From NCBI GenBank assembly GCA_024103425.1, contig JAGFIS010000025.1, forward strand, positions 18,856-82,855: a stretch of 64,000 bases of DNA, read 5' to 3'. A program made the position numbers and the translations under genes. Under the pieces are notes generated by a model. The model was not told the origin of the DNA, made no database searches, and was given only the letters and a program-made list of their open reading frames with translations. The stretch comes from Chitinophagaceae bacterium (GTDB taxonomy: Bacteria > Bacteroidota > Bacteroidia > Chitinophagales > Chitinophagaceae). Below are positions 37,278 through 43,397 of this stretch, in pieces; position 1 is the stretch's first letter; each line of letters begins with the position of its first letter.

Positions 37278-37532
37278 TTACTTTTCAATCAGTTTTTGCT
37301 TTTTGCCTCCGCCTTTATTCATCTCGTCGATAGCAGCAGTAAGACGTTCGCGATTGGTTGTAGTACTTGTGAGGTGAAGTGTTTCCAGGATGGAATTATA
37401 TTCGTCAAAATCCATTACGACCACGCTCTTTCCTTTGGTTCGGGAGACTATGACAATTTCATTGTCTTCGTTCACCATATTCAGGTTTTCAGCCAATCGA
37501 CTGCGGAAATCAGAATAGTTAACAATTTTCAT
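37278..37532 (-). CDS. yefM: YefM/Phd-type antitoxin, 84 aa
   Basis: I use the ATG at 37532 (MKIVNYSDFRSRLAENL), which gives the normal Phd/YefM N-terminus; the frame is open 11 codons further through the operator. The DNA-binding domain contains NEDNEIVIVSRTKGKSVVVMDFDEYNSI, in part, and the acidic/helical C-terminus neutralises YoeB. An 18-bp palindrome directly upstream is the probable operator for autorepression. Confidence 0.94.
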   Translation of the reverse strand: MKIVNYSDFRSRLAENLNMVNEDNEIVIVSRTKGKSVVVMDFDEYNSILETLHLTSTTTNRERLTAAIDEMNKGGGKKQKLIEK

Positions 37533-37534
37533 TA

Positions 37535-37552
37535 CGTACTTATTTAAGTACG
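37535..37552. promoter_or_regulatory. Palindromic operator upstream of yefM
   Basis: CGTACTT and AAGTACG form perfect 7-bp arms around a 4-bp spacer, 2 bp upstream of the yefM start codon. YefM proteins autoregulate through short palindromes with a GTAC-like core, so this is the likely binding site. Confidence 0.65.
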
Positions 37553-37565
37553 AAATTAAGAACAA

Positions 37566-38144
37566 TTACGGGAAGAAGCAAATCTCTTTTCCACGGTTGA
37601 TCGAATGTGTTCGTTTCCAAAAATCATTGACAAAGCGTAATGCCTCATCCATCCTCTATCATCCGCTGATAGACTTCAAGTGTTTTTTGTCAAACAGACT
37701 AACAGAAACAAAAACTCCGTAGTTCCCTGTTTGTAAAGCAAATCGAAAGTAGCCACTCCATAGGAGTGCCCTGTAGTAACGGGTTTCAAGACGCATAAGT
37801 CTCAAAATAGCCGGAAATAATTCATAATTTCTAATTCATAATTGTTTAACCCGCTCGCTAATTTCGAAGAATCTTCTTATTACAGTTTGCTCGAAAGTAC
37901 CCGGATCATCCCGATCCGGGAAAAACAAACCGCCCTTGACCAGGATGGTCAAGGTACATTCGACTAAAAGGAATCATGCAGTCTAACATCCATCATGAAT
38001 TTTCTGCTAAAGAGATAAAAAATCCGAATATTCTTCCGCCTCGGCTGGGGTGCTTCAACGCAAACCGAATTAGGGTAATATAGCCCTATGGATTTTTGAC
38101 AACTCCTGAGTCTTTGAATGTCATTAAAAGACACTTCTAAAAAG
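37566..38144. other. Non-coding, hairpin-rich gap
   Basis: There are no credible genes in about 580 bp. Two neighbouring perfect hairpins lie at 37900-37920 (CCCGGATC/GATCCGGG) and 37934-37954 (CCTTGACCA/TGGTCAAGG, 3-nt loop). Around 38040-38070 there is Bacteroidota-type repeat-like sequence. The region looks like degenerate intergenic repeats. Confidence 0.5.
37900..37954. repeat. Pair of tandem perfect hairpins
   Basis: The first stem is 8 bp (37900-37907 with 37913-37920) and the second 9 bp (37934-37942 with 37946-37954), separated by 13 bp. Neither is followed by a T-tract, so simple termination is unlikely. They could be a REP-like element or part of an RNA structure. Confidence 0.5.
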
Positions 38145-38217
38145 AGCGGAAGACGGGACTCGAACCCGCTACCTACAGCTTGGGAAGCTGTCGCTCTACC
38201 GGGTGAGCTACTTCCGC
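38145..38217 (-). tRNA. tRNA-Gly(CCC)
   Basis: The 73-nt sequence folds as a standard tRNA. The acceptor GCGGAAG pairs with CTTCCGC, with discriminator U. The D-loop contains CCCGGTA. The anticodon stem ACAGC/GCTGT has loop TTCCCAA, giving anticodon CCC (Gly GGG). The T-loop is TTCGAGT. CCA is not encoded. A TACTTTTA box about 40 bp upstream could be the -7 element. Confidence 0.95.
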
Positions 38218-38807
38218 TTGGTAATTCTGTAAAGTTTTTTTGGGAGACTAAAAGTACAACAACTCTTTTTATGGAGCTCAGTTTTTCTCTCGAAAAACAC
38301 GTTTAGGTTAGGCCTTCCGGAAGTTTGAATATCCGGTACTCTTCTCTGTATTCCGTTTTGTACCGATATCAACTTTCTAAATGACCACCCCAACCCCTCC
38401 AAGGGAGGGGGATAGGCTGTTTGATTTTCGAGTGCTGTTTTAAAATCAGATTTAGGTTCTGAGCGAGGGAATATCAGAGGACAGCTTTTTTATTTCATTG
38501 CGACGAACAAGAGATGTCTTAAAAATTCCTCTGCCGCGGCGGAGGTACTCCTGCGTGAGCAGGAGTGGGGTGGTTTTTATTACCCTACGTTTACATCTCC
38601 TTTCTTAATTACTTCCGTCTTCATTAGGGACAGTAGAATCCGATCCACAATAGCCTGATTTAGCCATTTTTTTCGTCCTGTCAACTAAATTTTCGCTGAT
38701 TTCAACAGCTGGAAAAAGAATATTTTACTATCTTAGATAATATGAAAATCCGGCATTACACTTCCTGAAACGGGTTGTATCTGCCCGATGAAAAAACCAA
38801 GTTATAA
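38218..38807. other. Non-coding gap between tRNA-Gly and the FNR-like gene
   Basis: About 590 bp are without a credible gene. At 38382-38410 and 38525-38575 lie Bacteroidota-type intergenic elements, including the hairpin ACTCCTGC/GCAGGAGT and an AACCCCTCCAAGGGAGGGG stretch. At 38729-38739 a small palindrome TATCT-T-AGATA sits about 70 bp upstream of the regulator start and could be an operator. Confidence 0.45.
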
Positions 38808-39509
38808 ATGACTTTAAACGGCAACTCCTGTCTCACTTGCAAGGTTAGGAAATCATCCATTCTTGAGCCGTGTGCCATAGGGACAATCAATGCCATCAGC
38901 ACCTTTAAAAACAGCCGGAAGTACGAAAAAGGAGAATTCCTGTTCAAAGAAGGCGATGATGTAAAAGGAGTCTTCTTTGTCAAGAAAGGAATCGTTAAAG
39001 TACTCAAAGAAGTACCGGGGAATCGAACCCTCATATTTAAAATTTGCAGCAGGGGAGAGATAGTGGGCCACCGCGGATACGACAGCCGTAACATTCATAA
39101 ATATTCGGGAGTCGCATTGTCTGAAACAGATTGCTGCTTCGTCCCGATTTCTTTTTTTCAGGATATCCTGAAAGACGCTCCGGATCTTGAAAAACAGCTG
39201 ACCGAAGAATACCTCCTTGATTTAGAGCGGATGGAAGAGAAATCGGTCAGCCTGGCCTATAAGACCGTCCGTGAGAAAGTAGCCGAAGCCCTGGTGCTGG
39301 TTTCTAATATTTACGGATACAGAGGCGGTAACCGCCCGTTTAGCATCGACCTCTCCAGACAGGACTTTGCCGACCTTACCGGAACGACTAAAGAACAGGT
39401 ATCTGCCGTGCTGAAGGAATTTTCGCGCGATTCGCTGATCCGTTATTCGGGTAAGAGATTCAATTTCATTGACTTAGATGCGCTGAAATCCCTTGCAACA
39501 GTAGCATAA
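38808..39509 (+). CDS. Crp/Fnr family transcriptional regulator with FNR-like cysteines, 233 aa
   Basis: An N-terminal cyclic-nucleotide-binding-type beta-roll (about 33-130) is followed by a C-terminal winged HTH (LSRQDFADLTGTTKEQVSAVL). Before the beta-roll come Cys8, Cys11 and Cys22 (CLTC...C), and inside it Cys109/Cys110 (ETDCCF). Three N-terminal Cys plus one internal Cys is the pattern that holds the oxygen/NO-sensitive [4Fe-4S] cluster in FNR. It is 162 bp upstream of, and on the same strand as, the heme-copper/cytochrome operon, so it probably regulates that operon in response to O2 or NO. Confidence 0.85.
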   Translation: MTLNGNSCLTCKVRKSSILEPCAIGTINAISTFKNSRKYEKGEFLFKEGDDVKGVFFVKKGIVKVLKEVPGNRTLIFKICSRGEIVGHRGYDSRNIHKYSGVALSETDCCFVPISFFQDILKDAPDLEKQLTEEYLLDLERMEEKSVSLAYKTVREKVAEALVLVSNIYGYRGGNRPFSIDLSRQDFADLTGTTKEQVSAVLKEFSRDSLIRYSGKRFNFIDLDALKSLATVA

Positions 39510-39599
39510 CCTGCATCTTTCTTTCCTTGTTTTTTGCCTTAGTTAAGTATAAAAAATACGATTCCGTACTTTCTGGGAATTTAGGCCTTTCATTACTTT

Positions 39600-39627
39600 T
39601 TTGTGGTTTTCTGCAAAGGTAGATTTG
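39600..39627 (+). promoter_or_regulatory. Promoter of the heme-copper operon
   Basis: TTTG at 39600-39603 and an exact TAGATTTG (TAnnTTTG) at 39620-39627 are 16 bp apart, slightly short of the usual 17-23. They lie 44 bp before the first gene (39672). An imperfect inverted repeat ATTCC-N10-GGAAT at 39561-39580 is a candidate activator site; it does not match the E. coli FNR box. Confidence 0.5.
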
Positions 39628-39671
39628 TTAGCATACCTAAAAAATCTACTCGTTTTAATAAAACAATCACC

Positions 39672-39857
39672 ATGGAGACCAAACAACCGCCTGAACAAGA
39701 GAGGGTGCCTTTTTACAGAATGATAATGGATGACTTTATGTTGCTATTATTCTTAGGCACAACCATTTATGCCATTTTTTATTTGCTGTGGGGTGTGATG
39801 GAGCTATCCAACCTTCCCGCCATCCCGGAAGAAGTAAAAAGGGCTGTTCTCAAATAA
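39672..39857 (+). CDS. Small single-helix membrane protein of the heme-copper operon, 61 aa
   Basis: I use the ATG at 39672 (METKQPPEQE); the frame extends upstream without a plausible start. After a hydrophilic N-terminus there is one membrane helix (LLLFLGTTIYAIFYLLWGVM), then a short tail. It is encoded 27 bp before subunit II. Position and topology suggest an accessory subunit comparable to the one-helix subunit IIa of ba3 oxidases. I see no direct homology. Confidence 0.68.
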   Translation: METKQPPEQERVPFYRMIMDDFMLLLFLGTTIYAIFYLLWGVMELSNLPAIPEEVKRAVLK

Positions 39858-39884
39858 AATTTTCAAATCCTAAAAACTTCACTT

Positions 39885-40808
39885 ATGAGTTTACTAAGTC
39901 CTGTAGAAGGCTGGTATTACAAGAAAGTATCCAAAGATGAAAAAATGTGGGTGCTGATTTCTCTTGTGCTCTGTATAATGCTGTTTATCTGGATGGTAAT
40001 GTGGCACGTGTACGGAAAGCAGAACCCCTCAAGCACCACTTACAAAACCAGCACGATTGAATTCACTCAACTATCCGAAGCCTACATCAAGAAGAATATG
40101 ATAGGTGTAGATAACGGAATTCCGGTCGTTAGACCCGAACCCAATTCAGACGTTTTCCTGATGGCAGAAATGTGGAGATGGAGCCCTGTCCTGATTCTCG
40201 AAATCAATCAGGCATACCGGATGCATATCTCGTCAAAGGATGTGGTTCACGGTTTGTCTATCCAGCCTGTGAATATGAACTTCCAGGTATATCCTACTTA
40301 CGACTATCTCCTTGAGTTTAAACCAACAGAACCCGGAGAATATAAAGTGGTTTGTAACGAATTCTGCGGAATCGGCCACCACACTATGATCGGGAAAATT
40401 GTAGTGATAGAAAAAGAAGAAGACCTCGCACTTTACGGATATCAGGATATGAAGAAATCGCCTGCAGCAACTGTTGAGAAGGATGATGGCGAGCCGATGA
40501 GCGATGCCGATAAGGCTATTCTCGGCGAGCAGGTATTCACGCTCAAAGGCTGTGGTGCCTGCCACAAAACAGACGGTACGGTGCTGATTGGTCCGTCATG
40601 GAAAGGCCTGTATGGAAAAGAGGAGAAGGTGAAAGAAGGAAACAAAGTATTCAGTGTAGTGGTTGATGACGATTACATTAGAGAATCCATTCTCGAACCT
40701 TCCAAAAAATTAACTGTCGGCTTTGAAAATCTCGTAATGCCTCAGGTACCGATGAACGATGAAGAGATTGATTACGTGATTGCCTTTATCAAATCCTTAA
40801 AAGACTAA
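39885..40808 (+). CDS. Heme-copper reductase subunit II: CuA domain fused to cytochrome c, 307 aa
   Basis: One N-terminal membrane anchor (about 22-43) precedes a cupredoxin domain with a complete CuA site: His122 (VVHGLSI) and CNEFCGIGHHTM, giving Cys157, Glu159, Cys161, His165 and Met168. A linker leads to a C-terminal class I cytochrome c with CGACH (Cys223, Cys226, His227) and Met285 or Met290 as sixth ligand (NLVMPQVPM). The single transmembrane anchor and the short N-terminus resemble ba3-type subunit II; the fused cytochrome c resembles caa3. It is the likely electron entry from periplasmic donors. It lies 19 bp upstream of subunit I. Confidence 0.94.
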   Translation: MSLLSPVEGWYYKKVSKDEKMWVLISLVLCIMLFIWMVMWHVYGKQNPSSTTYKTSTIEFTQLSEAYIKKNMIGVDNGIPVVRPEPNSDVFLMAEMWRWSPVLILEINQAYRMHISSKDVVHGLSIQPVNMNFQVYPTYDYLLEFKPTEPGEYKVVCNEFCGIGHHTMIGKIVVIEKEEDLALYGYQDMKKSPAATVEKDDGEPMSDADKAILGEQVFTLKGCGACHKTDGTVLIGPSWKGLYGKEEKVKEGNKVFSVVVDDDYIRESILEPSKKLTVGFENLVMPQVPMNDEEIDYVIAFIKSLKD

Positions 40809-40827
40809 TTCTTAAACTCTGCTTATC

Positions 40828-42558
40828 ATGTCAAATACAATAGAACTAACCGGAGATTTTCAAAGTGCAGCAGTGCCTGAAGAACAGATTTTCAGGACCT
40901 GTGATATTACCGGATTTAAGGTAGATCTGCGGTCGGAAAAACTTATCAAATACAATGCGGTGGCAGCCGTTGTGTCACTGCTCATGGCTGTAACAGCAGC
41001 GTTACTGCTGGTATTTACCCGTTACCAGCCGGTGCATTTGCTCAATGCCGAATGGTACTACAGGCTTGTAACCTTCCACGGCTTGAACGCACTGATTTTC
41101 TGGATTATATTTTTTGAAGTGGCCGGACTCTATTTTGGTTCCACGGTCATATTGAATACCCGTTTCAGCTCACCAAAGACAGGCTGGGTAGCCTTTTGGC
41201 TGATGGTAGCCGGTCTGGTCATTTCCAACTATTACATCCTCATCGGCAAGGCAGATGTGATGCTGACTTCCTACACGCCGCTGAAAGCACACCCGATGTA
41301 CTATCTCGGTGTAATTCTCTTTGCGGTGGGAGCCATCATTGCCGTCGTCTTATTCTTTGGTAACCTGATGATTGCACGAAGAGAACGAACTTACGGAGAC
41401 TCATTGCCGTTAGTGGCGTATGGATTCATGACGGCAGCAATTATCGCATTGATTACCCTCGCTTCAGGTGCCATTATCTACATCCCGACTTTCTTATGGT
41501 CGCTCGGACTGGTGGAGAATGTGGATCCTGCGATGTACAAACTCATCTGGTGGGGATTAGGACACTCCTCGCAACAGATTAACGTGGCAGCGATGGTGTC
41601 TATCTGGTACATGGTATCTTTCCTCACAGTAGGAGGCACCTCTATTAATGAGAGAGTTTCCAGGACTGCATTCGTTCTCTACATTCTCTTTATCTGTCTG
41701 GCTTCTGCACACCACTTGCTGACAGATCCCGGTGTAAGCAGTGCCTGGAAAGTATGGAACACGAGCTATGCAATGTATCTTGCTGTACTGGCATCCATGA
41801 TTCACGCGTTTGCTGTACCATCGTCTTTTGAATCGGCGCAGCGCAGATGGGGATATAACAAAGGGCTGTTCGAATGGTTATCAAAAGCACCATGGAGCAA
41901 CCCGGCTTTTTCGTCCATCATACTCGCAGTAATCGGGTTCGGTTTCATCGGTGGTACTACCGGTGTCATCTTCGGTATGGAGCAGACCAATATCATCGTA
42001 CACAATACCATCGCTATCCCCGGACACTTTAAGGGAACTGTGGTAATTGGTACTACACTGACCTTCATGGGTATCACTTACTATCTGATTCCGTTGATCT
42101 TCCGCAAGAAAATCTCCGGTATGGGATGGGCTAAGTGGCAGCCGTGGCTGTTCTTTATCGGTATTGCTTTGCTGTCTATTTCTATGATTGTACTCGGACA
42201 GTTGGGCGTACCCCGTCGCCACTGGGATTCTACTTTCTCTGGCGGACCGTTTACCTATAACTTTAACCCTGCTGTAGATTTCTTCTGGGCACTGATGATG
42301 ATTGGCGGTACTCTGGCTTTCATCTCAGTATGTATCTGGATAGGAATCGTTGTAACCTCTGTATTCTTCGGTAAGCCTGTTAACGGTCCGGAGGATATGC
42401 AATTGAAAATTTCACCGCTGGCACCGCCGGAGAAGAAGCACAAAGGAGGCTTTGAAGCTCCGGGGACGCTGGTATTAACCTTCATATTCCTGCTGGTATT
42501 CCTGGCCCTGTTCTTCCTCAACTGGAAGTGGCTGGCAGCCACATGGTATGTGAAATAA
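40828..42558 (+). CDS. Heme-copper superfamily subunit I, ba3-like but atypical (possible NO reductase), 576 aa
   Basis: This is a 12-14-helix catalytic subunit aligning with B-type (ba3) oxidases over their core, including VHNT-x5-GHF and VPRR. The low-spin heme ligand His84 (FHGLNALIF), the CuB ligands His246 and His295/His296 (ASAHHLLTD) and the high-spin heme ligand His400 (PGHF) are present. Two key residues differ. Position His246+4, Tyr in oxygen reductases and Glu in cNOR, is Gln250 (GHSSQQ). The second low-spin heme ligand, in the invariant HFH, is Lys402 (GHFKG). Loss of the Tyr is characteristic of NO-reducing members of the superfamily. Oxygen reduction is therefore doubtful; NO reduction is inferred, not shown. 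Confidence 0.9.
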   Translation: MSNTIELTGDFQSAAVPEEQIFRTCDITGFKVDLRSEKLIKYNAVAAVVSLLMAVTAALLLVFTRYQPVHLLNAEWYYRLVTFHGLNALIFWIIFFEVAGLYFGSTVILNTRFSSPKTGWVAFWLMVAGLVISNYYILIGKADVMLTSYTPLKAHPMYYLGVILFAVGAIIAVVLFFGNLMIARRERTYGDSLPLVAYGFMTAAIIALITLASGAIIYIPTFLWSLGLVENVDPAMYKLIWWGLGHSSQQINVAAMVSIWYMVSFLTVGGTSINERVSRTAFVLYILFICLASAHHLLTDPGVSSAWKVWNTSYAMYLAVLASMIHAFAVPSSFESAQRRWGYNKGLFEWLSKAPWSNPAFSSIILAVIGFGFIGGTTGVIFGMEQTNIIVHNTIAIPGHFKGTVVIGTTLTFMGITYYLIPLIFRKKISGMGWAKWQPWLFFIGIALLSISMIVLGQLGVPRRHWDSTFSGGPFTYNFNPAVDFFWALMMIGGTLAFISVCIWIGIVVTSVFFGKPVNGPEDMQLKISPLAPPEKKHKGGFEAPGTLVLTFIFLLVFLALFFLNWKWLAATWYVK

Positions 42559-42570
42559 AAATTGTGTCGT

Positions 42571-42613
42571 GGCCCTTTCTGAGCAAAAAACAAGAAAGGG
42601 CCGCGGCTTTTTT
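42571..42613 (+). terminator. Intra-operon terminator/attenuator between subunit I and SCO
   Basis: A perfect 10-bp stem GGCCCTTTCT (42571-42580) and AGAAAGGGCC (42593-42602) with a 12-nt loop is followed, after GCGGC, by six T (42608-42613). It is 12 bp after the subunit I stop and 6 bp before the SCO start codon. It probably lowers expression of the downstream genes or stabilises the upstream mRNA. Confidence 0.75.
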
Positions 42614-42619
42614 GAAAAA

Positions 42620-43378
42620 ATGAAGAAGTGGCTTGTATATGTTTTACCGGTAATATTTTTAATCATCTCGGGGTTTAAACTCCCGGAAGAACGAAAATAC
42701 CTTGGCCGTACCATACCCGATGCAGTATTGATAGATGCTGAAGGCAAGACTGTGCAACTGCATTCTCTCTTAAAGGGTAAGCCACTCGTTATTGCTCCCA
42801 TCTACATCAAATGCCCTTCTATTTGCGGTGTTCTCAGTAACGGAACCAAAGAGGCTGTAGATAAACTCGGCACCATTGGGCAAGATTTCAATGTCATCAG
42901 TTTCTCATTCGACAGTACCGACACGCCGAAAGATCTCGCCGGGTATGAGCGGCGCTATAAAATGGACGGCGATCACTGGAAAACGGTGACGGCCGATAAC
43001 TATACCATCCGCAATCTGATGTCGTCTATCGGGTTTGAGTATGATGTAGATACGGTGATGAAACAGTTCAATCATCCTGCACTTTTGGTGGTCATCACCC
43101 CTGAGGGTAGGATATCCAGATATGTATATGGTGTCAGTCCCTCAAAGCGCGATCTGCGGCTCGCCGTTTTAGGAGCCAAAGCAGAAAAGACAACCCCCGG
43201 ACTTTTTGCGGGAATCTATCTGCGCTGTTTCGGATACGACCCATTGCTGAGGACGTACAAGGTGGACTGGCGTTTTATCATTTCCACAACGGCAGGTTTC
43301 ATAATGGTGTTCATTATGGCAACGCTGTTTATTAAATCGTTTATTGTTTCAAAAGCTAGCCATGACGCAGAATATTGA
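42620..43378 (+). CDS. SCO1/SenC family copper chaperone, 252 aa
   Basis: This is a membrane-anchored thioredoxin-fold protein that delivers copper to the CuA site. The N-terminal helix (WLVYVLPVIFLIISG) is followed by the copper motif KCPSICGVLS (CxxxC) and the distal His in FNHPALL. Unusually, a second helix is at the C-terminus (FIISTTAGFIMVFIMATLFIK). I choose the ATG at 42620 because the GTG further upstream would put the start inside a terminator hairpin. Its 3' end overlaps the next gene by 17 bp. Confidence 0.92.
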   Translation: MKKWLVYVLPVIFLIISGFKLPEERKYLGRTIPDAVLIDAEGKTVQLHSLLKGKPLVIAPIYIKCPSICGVLSNGTKEAVDKLGTIGQDFNVISFSFDSTDTPKDLAGYERRYKMDGDHWKTVTADNYTIRNLMSSIGFEYDVDTVMKQFNHPALLVVITPEGRISRYVYGVSPSKRDLRLAVLGAKAEKTTPGLFAGIYLRCFGYDPLLRTYKVDWRFIISTTAGFIMVFIMATLFIKSFIVSKASHDAEY

Positions 43379-43397
43379 AATGACACAGAATATCGAT
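43362..43397 (+). repeat. 18-bp tandem duplication carrying the start codon
   Basis: The first 12 codons of the cytochrome b fusion read MTQNIE-MTQNID, from two 18-bp units differing at three positions. Each unit carries its own ATG. The first ATG overlaps the SCO gene; the second is immediately after the SCO stop. Confidence 0.8.

Noticed and set aside
40828..42558. Plain cytochrome c oxidase (ba3) annotation for subunit I
   Set aside because: The cross-linking Tyr position is Gln and one low-spin heme His is Lys, so oxygen reduction should not be assumed.
42569..42619. GTG start adding 17 residues to the SCO protein
   Set aside because: It would start within a strong hairpin/terminator and place a charged segment before the membrane anchor; the ATG at 42620 fits better.
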